From Struthio camelus (Eukaryota > Chordata > Aves > Struthioniformes > Struthionidae), in contig NC_090967.1 of assembly GCF_040807025.1 (NCBI RefSeq), forward strand, positions 6,936,001 through 7,000,000: DNA of 64,000 nucleotides. Direction: 5' to 3'. This document shows positions 12,759-22,519 of the stretch, one piece after another. Below the pieces are notes generated by a model that worked only from the letters and a program-made list of their open reading frames with translations, searched no databases and had not been told where the DNA came from. The translations under genes were made by a program, and so were the position numbers. The stretch's first letter is position 1, and each line of letters begins with the position of its first letter.

Positions 12759-12886
12759 CAAGGCCTTGGCATTGAGGGAAACCTCGTCCCACCACGGGGA
12801 CACGAACTCATAGTCGCAGGTGAGGATGCAGCCGTACACGTCGTGGTCACCCCCATGGGTCGAAGAAGGGTTCAAAGCCGCAGAAC
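12759..12886 (-). pseudogene. CAMK4-like relict, G-helix exon with a 1-base frameshift
   Basis: The acceptor is CCTTTGCAG and the donor GTGAGT. The frame starts FCGFEPFFDPWG, hits an extra G in a run of five G (about 12852-12856 on the plus strand), and continues in another frame as GDHDVYGCILTCDYEFVSPW then WDEVSLNAKAL. Without that base the length equals human FYDERGDQFMFRRILNCEYY and the exit phase fits. It could be a real frameshift or an assembly error in a short G run. Confidence 0.92.
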
Positions 12887-12934
12887 CTGCAAAGGCGGCA
12901 GGGTGAGAGGAGCGGCGAGCACGGCGCGGCCGTC

Positions 12935-13365
12935 CAGCCCGTTCCCACGCCGCGGCCGTCCAGCCCGTTCCTGTTCCCACGCCGCGGCCGTCCAGCCCAT
13001 TCCCACGCCGCGGCCGTCCAGCCCGTTCCTGTTCCTGCGCCGCGGCCGTCCAGCCCTTCCCCTTCCCGCGCTGCGGCCGTTCATCCCCGTTCCCGCACGT
13101 GGCCGTCCAGCCCTTCCCCTTCCCGCGCTGCGGCCGTTCATCCCCGTTCCCGCACGTGGCCGTCCAGCCCTTCCCCTTCCCGCGCTGCGGCCGTTCATCC
13201 CCGTTCCCGCGCCGTGGCCGTCCAGCCCTTCCCCTTCCCGCGCTGCGGCCGTTCATCCCCGTTCCCGCACGTGGCCGTCCAGCCCTTCCCCTTCCCGCGC
13301 TGCGGCCGTTCATCCCCGTTCCCACACGCGGCCGTCCAGCCCGTTCCCGCGCCGCGGCCGAGGGC
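12935..13365. repeat. 57-bp minisatellite in an intron of the CAMK4-like relict
   Basis: The core unit starts GTGGCCGTCCAGCCC and contains TTCCCGCGCTGCGGCCGTTC. Successive GTGGCC copies at 13099 and 13156 are 57 bp apart. The left part (12935-13050) is a degenerate, shorter version. CpG-rich on both strands and stop-poor, so it creates false reading frames. Confidence 0.9.
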
Positions 13366-13422
13366 GCTGCTGGGACAGGCCGCAGGGAAAGCCGACCGCG
13401 ACGAGGGGATGCAGTTACTCAC

Positions 13423-13498
13423 AGGATGTACGTGATGACGCCCACGGACCATATATGCACTTCAGGGCCGTGCGGACCCCCACGGAGGATTTCAGGGG
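13423..13498 (-). pseudogene. CAMK4-like relict, APE / F-helix exon
   Basis: A 76-bp exon with acceptor CTTTCAG and donor GTGAGT. It reads PEILRGGPHGPEVHIWSVG then VITYIL, against human PEILRGCAYGPEVDMWSVG and IITYIL. The upstream split codon restores the Ala of APE. The near-invariant Asp of the F-helix is His. Confidence 0.92.
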
Positions 13499-14011
13499 CT
13501 GAAAGCACAGTTCGCAGTCAAAATGCCCCCTCCCGGATGGGGGCCAGGCGAGCGCCCGGAGGGACCCCACGCCCCGTTTCCCCCCGCACACACCCCGGGG
13601 ATGGCATTCCCGGCTGCGGGAACGCGGTGGTTCCCGCCGGGATCGCGGGTGCTAGCGCAGGTGCGGGAGGGACACCCGGCCCGACAGCCGGGGCCGGAGC
13701 AGGTCCCCCTTCGCCCCGCGCTGCCGGCCGTCCCCGCAGCGAGCCTCCCGCTGCGGTGCTCGTGCAACCTGCCGCGGAGAAAATTGCCCTCCAGAAATTG
13801 AATAAAAATATAATTTGCTGACAACGCGGCAGTGTGCCGCTACGCAGACAAAGATGAAACCAGCTAAAACCGATTAGCGACGGAGGCAGCGCCGCGCGGC
13901 TCACAGCCGTGCCAGCGACCCGCGGCGCACGGGAACGAAGCGCCCGGGCTGGGGCAGTCCCCGGGAAGCTCCTTGCGCGGCCGCAAGCTCTCCCCAGCGT
14001 TGGCCGCTCAC

Positions 14012-14086
14012 CGCAGCACGCCGGCGTCCCGCAGACGGTTTTCATGGTGTCGTGTTCGCCCGCTGTCTTGGAGAGCCCGAAGTCAC
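14012..14086 (-). pseudogene. CAMK4-like relict, DFG / activation-loop exon
   Basis: It reads DFGLSKTAGEHDTMKTVCGT then PACC, the same length as human DFGLSKIVEHQVLMKTVCGT and PGYC. The activation-loop Thr and the DFG motif are kept and the donor GTGAGC is intact. The acceptor at the phase-correct position reads GG instead of AG. An intact AG lies 17 nt further upstream (14104-14105), but its use would break the frame. Confidence 0.88.
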
Positions 14087-14238
14087 CCGGCAGGGACACG
14101 CGGCTGCGAAAGGGAGGGCGTCCGGGGAAGCCCTAGCGCGGCCCCGAGCTGCCGGCACCCGCTGCGGCCCGAGGAGCGGCGCGGAGGCGCTCGGCGCCGG
14201 CGGGCTGCCAACTTTCCGTGCGCGCTGGGCAAACCTAC

Positions 14239-14329
14239 CGCTTCTAAGGGCCGCGCCGGGGGAAAGGGCCGCGTCGAGCGGGTTCTCCGGCTTCGGGTCG
14301 CGGTGCACGACCCCGTTCTCGTGCCAATA
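14239..14329 (-). pseudogene. CAMK4-like relict, catalytic-loop exon
   Basis: A 91-bp exon after acceptor TGCTCTAG with donor GTAGGT. It reads YWHENGVVHRDPKPENPLDA against human [20 protein letters not shown]. The catalytic Asp, Lys and Asn of HRDxKPEN are still present, but both flanking leucines have become proline, which should disturb the loop. Confidence 0.88.
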
Positions 14330-15079
14330 CTAGAGCAAGAAGGAGGCAATGGGGGAAGGAAGGGAAAGGGAGAGGGAAAGCCTCCGCTTCCCGCGGCCAG
14401 CGCGCCCCCGGGCGCTACCGGCCCTTCCGCTCGCCGCAGCCCCCAAACCCCAGCTACTTCTTCAAAACCGCCCGAGCGCTTGCAGACACCGCCGCCTTGC
14501 ACAAATCGCCGCTTTTTCCGCCGCCAGCACTCTGCGCAGCTTCCCCGGGGGCAGACGAAGGAAATTTTCTCTTATGCGTTTCCATTTTTAAACCCTCCAG
14601 TTGCCATAGAAACTCCCGTTTCCCGCCGGCCCTCAAGGCGGAGAAGCGGTGCCCTTCCCCAGCCGAGCCCGGGTGCTCCTGCCGCTCTTCCGTCCCCTGC
14701 GCGACGGCTGCGGAGGCGGGGGCCGAGCCTGCAAAACGGCCCCGAGACGGGCGCCGAGCGCCGCCGGCCAAGGCTGCGCTGCAGGATGCAGCTTCTCCGC
14801 AGCCGCTTCGGGAGTTTCTCTCCCGAAGGAGGGGATGTCCTGGGGCCGCCGCCGCCACCGGCGGGGACGGTGCTCCCGCGTCGCCGCTCGGCCGGGCCCC
14901 GGCGTGTCCCCCGGGTGCTCCCAGCGCCTCCCAGCCCCGCGAAGCTGCTCTCAGCCCCCCGCCTTGCTGGCAGCCTGCGAGGGGCAGGAGGTGAGCGCGC
15001 CTGCGGTGCATCCCCAGCCCGGCGCTGCGGCAGCTCTCCGTGCGGGATAGCCGATGCTCCGACCCCGGCGGCACCGTAC

Positions 15080-15152
15080 CGCCACGGCTTCCACCATCTG
15101 CTCGACCTCGTGGGCTGCACCCCGCTGGCTGCGGGAACCCCTCTCCACGATC
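15080..15152 (-). pseudogene. CAMK4-like relict, alpha-E region exon
   Basis: A 73-bp exon with acceptor CCTTCCGCAG and donor GTACGG. It reads IVERGSRSQRGAAHEVEQMV then EAVA, against human IVEKGYYSERDAADAVKQIL and EAVA. The entry phase (one base completing Arg) and exit phase 0 equal those of the family. Confidence 0.85.
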
Positions 15153-15899
15153 CTGCGGAAGGCGAGCGCCGAGGCCCTGCCCGGCCGCTCGCCCCCCGCG
15201 CCGGCCAAGGGATGCACGAGCCCCCGGGGAAGGACCGGGACGTGGTCCCAGCTGGGCTCTGGGGTCTCATCCTTGCCCCGCTGGGACGGGGTCCGGACCT
15301 GCATCCCGCGGGATGCAGCGGCGCCGGCGCTCGCTCCGGGGTGCAGGGCAGGGCAAGGGGGGCGACTTACCCCCTTCCGCTGCCCCCCGCGGCGGGCGGG
15401 CTCGGGGCGCCGTAACCTGTCCGAGAGCTCCCCGCCGCCGCCAGCGCCCTCCCCGAGGCCGTCTCGACGCTCTCCTCCGGCTCGGTCCGCGAGGCAGGGC
15501 AGCGGCTGGCCCCCGGCCCGCCCGAGACCCCCGCTGCCCCCGGGGCGGCTGAGCTGGCTGCACCCAGCGGGGCACCCGAACGCCGACCGGGTCGCCCGGG
15601 CCTCGCGGGTCGGCAGCCAGCGGGTTGCCCTCCTCTCCCGTTTTGCCGCTCCTATGGCGGGGGGAAAAGGCGCTCCAAGGCGCTGGGAAGCGGAGACGCG
15701 CGTTGCCTTCCTCCTCCTCGCGTCCCCAGGCGCGTTACCTGCAAGAGGAGCTTACTGCTCCGTAGCCGGGCGAAGCCACCTCTGCCGCCGGCGCCTCCGT
15801 CCTCCCCGCCGACCGGCTCGCGGCTACCGCTGGAAATCGCACCGGGGCTCCCAGGCCGCTCGCATGCTTTTGGAAACGTCCCTCAGACTCTGTTTTGTG

Positions 15900-16400
15900 C
15901 CTCGGGGAGGCAGGAAAGAAACAGCTTTTTTTTTTTTTTTTTTTTAAGATATTATGCAGAGTGGGCCTGTCCGCACGAGCCCTTCGCGCCACTGCAGCAC
16001 ATCGAGAATTAACAGGTCGCTCTTAAAAATACGTCAAAATGCAGTTTTTTAATGGAAAACAGAGAATTTCATGGTTCTTAAGACTTTTGTGACACTGCGA
16101 ATTTCATGGGGCTTTAATCATTGCCTTCCCAGGCTGGGTGACAAGCCGTGATACCCTGCAGGGTGAGAGACACTATGTGGCAGCTTACTGCATTATAATA
16201 ATACACGGAAGCACTATAATTTTCCTATTAACTTCAAAAGTTTACAATCCTATTATCATCTGCTGTTGAGGTCGGTGCTGAATGATAGCAAACGTATAGA
16301 AGGCACCAATGTAAATAATGAAATGGAGTATCTTTAAAAAAAAAAAAAAACACTTGAAGTTGGGAGTGAGCAGAACCCTACAAAAAAATTTAGTGATTGA
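15900..16400. other. AT-rich intronic block within the CAMK4-like relict
   Basis: Stands out from its GC-rich surroundings, with a T-tract at about 15,925-15,945 and an A-tract at about 16,335-16,350. No coding similarity is visible. It may be an old unique non-coding sequence; nothing more can be said. Confidence 0.35.
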
Positions 16401-16514
16401 AATATTAAAACTGTCCAACCTGTTCTGCCTCGGTCTCGCCCGTAGCTCTGCCTTTGCCTGAAGAATAAAGGGCGCAAGGGGAGGGCAGAAATTGAATTTT
16501 CTGTTGCATTTCTG

Positions 16515-16600
16515 CTAATGCATCAGAGAGGATCTCTCCGTAGCTCCGAGTTTGCCATTCTTGTCCCTGATGTGGTTTTCTGTGGTGTCTCTGCAAAAAG
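16515..16600 (-). pseudogene. Possible decayed exon for the ETPTEIS..LFDR region
   Basis: The minus strand has GAGACACCACAGAAA followed by ATCAGG and, further on, an AACTCGG..GGAGAG string. These loosely follow the nucleotides for ETPTEIS and LVTGGE with small gaps. It lies in the interval where this exon must fall. The reading frame is not kept and splice sites are unclear, so this is a weak call. Confidence 0.22.
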
Positions 16601-17807
16601 CCTGAGCGACCGTCCTGGCCTAGGCAGGTCTTTTCCACCCGCGTGTCCTGGCGGGCGGTGGGAAGGGTCTCCAGGGCCGACGCACCCGGGCGCTGAAGCA
16701 GGCCCAGCCCTAGGGACGGCCCCGGCCAAGCCGACCCCGGCGTTTTGGGACAGGGATTTCCCCACATCATCCCACTTACAGGATATTTTCAGCTTCTGTT
16801 GGCTTTTCCTCTTGCAACAAATTCCCTGTGGGCTTGGACAACGGCAGGCAGCACTTCCACTTCGGATCTTCTCCGTAAGACGGGGAGAACGAAGGTTTAT
16901 TGCTCCAAGATCTTTCCCCTGGGCCAGGATCAGAAGGAGCTGTGCCGAGAGTTTTGAGCTATATACTGCAAAAAAATAACAGCGCCAGCACCAGACAGCG
17001 ATAATGCCGATTTCCTGGCAGTGCCTGGGCCGTGAAATCAATCCGTGCGGGCTCCCTCCTCGCAGGAATCGCAGCCCTGCAGAGCCAGCGCGCGGCGGCA
17101 CGGAGGTAGAGCTGCCAGGTGGCTTTTTGTGCTTTTTCTAAAGCTCTGGTGGTCTCCGAGATGCATTTGTAATTTGGCAGCAGAACTAAGCGGCGGGGAA
17201 TAAGCCTTTTTGGCAGCGGGCAGGAAGGAGGGAGCTGGCACGAGGCGGGGGAGCCCCCGCAATCACACCCCTGCAATCACACCCGGGCCGACACGGCGGC
17301 CCCGTCTCTGCTGACACCTTCGGCAATTAGATCCGCTCCCGGGGACTGCAAATTGAGCTGCCGTTATCCGCCGAGCGCTGAGCTGGAGCAACGCCGCCCG
17401 GCCGCGCCGGGGAGCAGAGTCGCCGGCACCTGCGGCCGGTGCTCGCCTTTTATCTTCCCTTGCAGGATTCATTACAGACGGGCAATTTGCTTTGGTGCTC
17501 ATTTCATCTCCTCGATGGAAATTGCTTCCCAAATGGAAATCTCGGGCCAGCAAGCGGGGAGGGTGGCGAAGGGGCCCCGGCCCTCGACGGCAGAGCGGGG
17601 AGCTCAGCCCCCCTCTCCGGTGCTTGGTGCCCTGAGCCGGCGACCAGATGCCCTGAGCGCCTTTAAAAGCATCTGTCCTTGCAGATCCAGCTGCGTTTCC
17701 CCCTTCCCCGACTGACCCGGCGCAGGGCCGGCCGGCAGCAGCCGTGTTTGGGGGGGACCCATTACGGGAACTGGAGCTGCCAGATGAGCCGCAACATCTG
17801 CACTCAC

Positions 17808-17870
17808 GATGTCGGGGTGCGAAAGCCGCAGCAGGACCCCGATCTCCGTCCTCACAATCTTCTTGTCAAT
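17808..17870 (-). pseudogene. CAMK4-like relict, DKKIVRTEIG exon
   Basis: This is a 63-bp exon with acceptor TTTTCAG and donor GTGAGT, phase 0 at both ends. It differs from human CAMK4 at only two of 21 residues (Ile for Val at position 1, Asp for Asn at position 20). This is the best-preserved exon and the anchor for the family call. Confidence 0.93.
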
Positions 17871-18256
17871 CTGAAAAGCAGAGGAGCTGTCACCATCGCT
17901 GCTGGCTCCAGCCCTGCCGCCGAGCACTGTCCCCTGCCCGGCTCCCCCATCTCTCCCAGGACGGATTTTTGCAGCAGCAGCGAAACAGACGCAGCCAAAC
18001 CCCGAGCGGCTGCTCGGGCGGGAGCCTGCTGCACCCCCAGCCCAGACCCTGGCTCGTCTGCCCACAAACGGACCCCGAAACAGCTGGGAAAATGCCCGGC
18101 ATGGGGCTGACGGCACCTTGCCCGTGCCGGTCCCCCCGCGCTGGGCAATGCTGGGTGCTGACCTGCTTTCGGAGGGGAGCAGGTATCGGGGGCTGCGCGG
18201 CACCCCGCTAGCTACCAGCACCCCGCTGGGGCCGCCCTCGCCCCGCGGACACTCAC

Positions 18257-18301
18257 CGTCTTCTCCAGTGTCTGGGCAGCGAGCCGCTCGGGAAGCGAGC
18301 G
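18257..18301 (-). pseudogene. CAMK4-like relict, ATP-lysine exon (shortened)
   Basis: The exon ends RLAAQTLEKT at a perfect donor GTGAGT (18251-18256) in phase 0, as human ALKVLKKT does. The lysine expected from ALKVL is absent or replaced by Gln. About half of the exon (human GATSIVYRCKQKG) is not recognisable, and no good acceptor AG is present; a pyrimidine tract ends in CGG instead. The call rests on position, phase and the short LEKT match. Confidence 0.55.
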
Positions 18302-20233
18302 CCGAGAGGAGGGGAAAACGGGAGCGACTCGAGCGGCTGAACGTGGGAACGGGGATCCCAGGGCACCGCGGAGGCCGGCGGCGCGCGGGACGCCGGCGCG
18401 GACCGCCAGGCAAAGCAGGGCCTGCGCGTTTTCAGAGGAATTTTTTTTCCCCCTCTTGTGTTCAACATTTTCTATGAAATTTTTGTTTTGCCAAAAAATC
18501 ATTTGGAAACAAACGACAGCTGGAGTTTGGCATGGGGAGCGGGGAAAGAGGTAGCTGTCACCCCCTACTCCTACTGCTCCAGAAAACGGGCAGGATGCTT
18601 CAATACAAACCCAAAACGGCATCATTGCTGCGCTATTGCAACGGCAACGCGTCGCCGTGGGAAGAAAAGAGGCGAACGTTTTGCAGCAGCCCCGGCAAAG
18701 CTCTCTCCGAGCCAGGGCGGGGGGGTCACTTTACTGCTAGACCCGATTTCCAATTGCCCTGGACGGTTCGCAGGAAAACAGCAGCGCTTTGCCCTGCTGC
18801 TGGCCTTTCGGCACCCAGCGCCTCCGTGCGGGCGCGTTTCTCCCGGCCGCGGCACCTCTCGCCCTCCCGCCGCTCCGCCTGCCGCTTCTGCCCGGACAGT
18901 TTGCAGCCCGGTTCCTACCGCTAACAGGATCATTTAAAAATCATCAGCTCGGCGCGTGAGAGGCGCTCGGCTTTGCTGGGCGGATAAAAGGCGGCCTTCG
19001 CCCGTGCCCGACCCCGGGAGCAGCCGGAGCCCAGGCCACGCGCAGCCCCGGCCCCGCCGGGACAGCCCGCTCTGCGCCCCGAAAACACCCGCGCTCAACC
19101 TTGACCGCGACGGGAGGAAACTGCGTTTGCTTTACCGACGGACTGGAGAAAGGTCGAACAACGGGCTCTGCCGAGGAAGCCTGGCCCGGCTCCTCAGGCA
19201 AGCGTGAAACGTGCGGTATTGGGACGGGGCGGCTGCGCTTTTCCTTGCGCTGCGAGGAATTATCCCCCCAGCTGCTCGTTTTCTTGTTCAATCCAATTCG
19301 TCTTTGCAACTGATTTCTGCAATATTGCGAAGCCGTCCTTCCCGCACGTGATAAATACCGCTTGCCTCTGCTCGTTTGTCTGATAACGGCCTCGATACCC
19401 TGCCTTATGGATTTCTTTTTGCCTCCCCCCCTTGCTTCCCTTAAATCGAGCTCAGTGATTCAACGCCTGATTAGAAGCGGCGGCGGCGGGCGGCCCGCTC
19501 GGTCGAGAGGCCGTTCCCAAGCCGAAGAGCTGCCACGGGTCGGCCGGGATTTGAGCTCTGCAGTCGCCCCGGGCCCGCAAAGATGCTTTCCGTCTAGTTC
19601 GCGCAGACGCGCAGAGAGGGGCAGGCTGCCGACCGGCGCAGCGCCGGTGCGGCCCCCCTTCCCGACGGGCTCGCCGGAGCCGACAACGCGTGCGCCTTGG
19701 CTGGGCGCTCGCCCGGGCCCCAGACCTCCACCAGCCCGCCTTCGGGGGCAGCACGCGCCCGGGGGCCAGCCAGCCGCCCGGCCCGCGTCCCCCTGTCCCC
19801 GGCGCAGCTCTGCCGGGCAGGCGGGACCAATCCAGACCCGGGAATAACCCCCCCGCCCGGGGGGGGACGTGCCTCCTTCGCCGGGTCCCGCGCTGTGCAA
19901 AGCTCATTGCCAAACTAACTAAAACCCTTGGGCCGATCGGAAAGGAGCCGGGTCTCGCCGTGAGCTCGCTCTCTGCCGGGGGGGGAAACACGCAGCTCCG
20001 GGCACGCGGCAAGCCCAGGCCGCCCCCGCCGAGCCCTCGGCACCCAAAACCTCCGCTGCAGCGTCGCGACGGACCCCGCGCCCCAGCTCATGCTCGGCGT
20101 CTCCATCCATCCATCCCTCCATCCCCGATCGCACCCTGCCCTAGGCGGGACGCGGCCCCCCCACCCCGCGCAAGCACGGCTGCTGCCCCCGCTGCGCGCC
20201 CGACGCCGCGCCGGCCCCGCGGGCAGCCGGTAC

Positions 20234-20325
20234 CTGCCCAGCTCCGGGCCCACGACGTAGAAACCTCCCAGGGCTGCTTCGTGGCGGGACCCGTCGAGCC
20301 AGCATCGCTGCCCGGCTTGGACGAG
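20234..20325 (-). pseudogene. CAMK4-like relict, N-terminal exon
   Basis: The frame reads CWLDGSRHEAALGGF then YVVGPELGR, against human YWIDGSNRDALSDF and FEVESELGR. It ends in a split Arg codon at donor GTACCG (20228-20233), the same place as in CAMK4. No in-frame ATG occurs upstream before a stop codon, so the start is missing or lay in another exon. The left half of the Gly-rich loop (ELGRG) ends here. Confidence 0.7.
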
Positions 20326-21084
20326 GGCGTTTTGGAGGCCGCGGCGAGGGCGCTAATCTCCCGTGCGGCGTTGGAGAGAGGGGGCTCGAACGCGGCTGCT
20401 CCCCGACGCGTGCAGATGGCCCGGACCAAAACCCATCCGGGGGATTATCGAGTGGGGTAAAGTCATTCCCGTCAGGCAGGCAGCGCCTTTTTTTTTTTCC
20501 ATGAAATACCCCTCTGCCTGCCTTCCCTCCCTCTGCTTTTCACACCAGTCCCCCCACAGTCCCTTTTTTCCACCCCGTTACATCCTTCGGCAGAGCCTGG
20601 GCAGGCCGGACCCCGCAGGCAGCGCCCGGGCTGTGCCCCTCGGACCGGCACTGCGGGGCATTTGCACCCCACGTCCTGCACTCGCCTTCCTAAATGTCGG
20701 TCTCGGGAGCGCTCGCAGGCACTCGCTCAGTTCTTGCAACTTGAGTAATATTTGGGTTAGATTTTTTTGGGACCAAAAGCATACCGTTAGCAGCGGCGTC
20801 GCAGTGCAGCAGACGTGCTCCCCTCGGCGCTGCCTCATCCTCGGCGCGGGACGGCTCTGCGGAGAGCCGGCGCGGGTGGCGGGGGCCGCTCCGCACGGGC
20901 AGAGCCAGCAGAAGCAGATGAGCGCCCGCAGCCCCCCAGGCCTCCACGCTGGCCGCGGACCCTCGCAGCAGCCTGGGCCCTGGCGGGGCTCCCAGTGGGG
21001 CGAATCCGGAAGGATTTTGATGCTTTGCTCATCGGCGCAGCGCTCTGCAGCCCCGGGGTGCGGGGACGCGGGGGGACACGAGGG
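20326..21084. other. GC-rich flank between relict kinase and 41-bp minisatellite
   Basis: Holds no gene that I recognise. A short CCATCCATCC tract lies just to its left (about 20,103-20,121). Long open frames entering from the right are caused by the neighbouring minisatellite. Confidence 0.5.
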
Positions 21085-22400
21085 GATGCGAGGGATGCAG
21101 GGAGAGGAGGATGGAGGCACCGGGGGGTGCGGGGGGTGCGGGGAGAGGGGGATGGAGGCACCGGGGGGTGCGGGGGGTGCGGGGAGAGGGGGATGGAGGC
21201 ACCGGGGGGTGCGGGGGGTGCGGGGAGAGGGGGATGGAGGCACCGGGGGGTGCGGGGGGTGCGGGGAGAGGGGGATGGAGGCACCGGGGGGTGCGGGGGG
21301 TGCGGGGAGAGGGGGATGGAGGCACCGGGGGGTGCGGGGGGTGCGGGGAGAGGGGGATGGAGGCACCGGGGGATGCGGGGGGTGCGGGGAGAGGGGGATG
21401 GAGGCACCGGGGGATGCGGGGGATGCGGGGAGAGGGGGATGGAGGCACCGGGGGATGCGGGGGGTGCGGAGAGAGGGGGATGGAGGCACCGGGGGATGCG
21501 GGGGGTGCGGGGAGAGGAGGATGGAGGCACCGGGGGATGCGGGGGGTGCGGGGAGAGGGGGATGGAGGCACCGGGGGATGCGGGGGGTGCGGGGAGAGGG
21601 GGATGGAGGCACCGGGGGATGCGGGGGGTGCGGGGAGAGGGGGATGGAGGCACCGGGGGGTGCGGGGGGTGCGGGGAGAGGGGGATGGAGGCACCGGGGG
21701 ATGCGGGGGGTGCGGGGAGAGGGGGATGGAGGCACCGGGGGGTGCGGGGGGTGCGGGGAGAGGAGGATGGAGGCACCGGGGGATGCGGGGGGTGCGGGGA
21801 GAGGGGGATGGAGGCACCGGGGGGTGCGGGGGGTGCGGGGAGAGGAGGATGGAGGCACCGGGGGATGCGGGGGGTGCGGGGAGAGGGGGATGGAGGCACC
21901 GGGGGATGCGGGGGGTGCGGGGAGAGGGGGATGGAGGCACCGGGGGGTGCGGGGGGTGCGGGGAGAGGGGGATGGAGGCACCGGGGGGTGCGGGGGGTGC
22001 GGGGAGAGGGGGATGGAGGCACCGGGGGGTGCGGGGGGTGCGGGGAGAGGGGGATGGAGGCACCGGGGGGTGCGGGGGGTGCGGGGAGAGGGGGATGGAG
22101 GCACCGGGGGGTGCGGGGGGTGCGGGGAGAGGAGGATGGAGGCACCGGGGGATGCGGGGGGTGCGGGGAGAGGGGGATGGAGGCACCGGGGGATGCGGGG
22201 GGTGCGGGGAGAGGAGGATGGAGGCACCGGGGGATGCGGGGGGTGCGGGGAGAGGGGGATGGAGGCACCGGGGGATGCGGGGGGTGCGGGGAGAGGGGGA
22301 TGGAGGCACCGGGGGATGCGGGGGGTGCGGGGAGAGGGGGATGGAGGCACCGGGGGATGCGGGGGGTGCGGGGAGAGGAGGATGGAGGCACCGGGGGGTG
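21085..22400. repeat. 41-bp G-rich minisatellite, 32 tandem copies
   Basis: The unit is ATGGAGGCACCGGGGG, then (A/G)TGCGGGGGGTGCGGGG, then AGAGGGGG or AGAGGAGG. ATGGAGGCACC occurs from 21111 to 22382, exactly 31 intervals of 41 bp, so no copy has gained or lost a base. Copies differ mainly at two or three A/G positions. Because 41 is not a multiple of 3, three frames on each strand stay open, which produces spurious proteins of 500-900 residues. The plus strand is strongly G-quadruplex-prone. Confidence 0.97.
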
Positions 22401-22519
22401 CGGGACCAGGGATGCCGAGCGCGGGGACCCTCCCAGGCAGCATCACTGCCTGGCGCCGCTTTCCCGGCTGGCTCGGCCGTGCCACCACACGGCACGTCGC
22501 CGTCACTGCACCCGCCAGC

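Larger units (their letters stand above)
12591..20325 (-). pseudogene. CAMK4-like (CaMKIV-type) kinase relict, at least 8 recognisable exons
   Basis: Exons read on the minus strand: 20234-20325, 18257-18301, 17808-17870, 15080-15152, 14239-14329, 14012-14086, 13423-13498, 12759-12886. Together they follow human CAMK4 from YWIDGS to NAKDL in the same order and exon phases. Human CAMK4 is a nuclear Ser/Thr kinase activated by Ca2+/calmodulin and CaMKK (established). Strong matches are KKIVRTEIGVLLRLSHP, RIVER..EAVA, HENGVVHRDPKPEN, DFGLSK..MKTVCGTP, PEILRG..GPEV.IWSVG.ITYIL and FVSPWWDEVSLNAK. Damage: no lysine at the ATP-binding position, HRDLKPENL reads HRDPKPENP, the invariant Asp of DxWSxG is His, one extra G shifts the frame in 12759-12886, and the acceptor of the DFG exon is lost. 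The exon for the ETPTEISLVLELVTGGELF region and the calmodulin-binding and C-terminal exons are not convincingly found. I infer a decayed paralogue, not CAMK4 itself. A lineage-specific active gene is unlikely given the lesions. Confidence 0.85.

Noticed and set aside
15735-15800. Alternative site for the missing LVTGGELFDR exon (minus strand GAGCAGTAAGCTCCTCTTGCAG-like end before a GTAACG donor)
   Set aside because: Only the last few bases resemble the expected exon end, the frame has a stop and upstream codons do not match.
12591-20325. A functional CaMKIV-type kinase gene
   Set aside because: Frameshift, lost acceptor, missing ATP-site lysine, altered HRD and DxW motifs, and unrecognisable C-terminal exons together argue for a relict.
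21085-22400. CRISPR-like regular repeats
   Set aside because: Direct tandem minisatellite without unique spacers, in a vertebrate genome.
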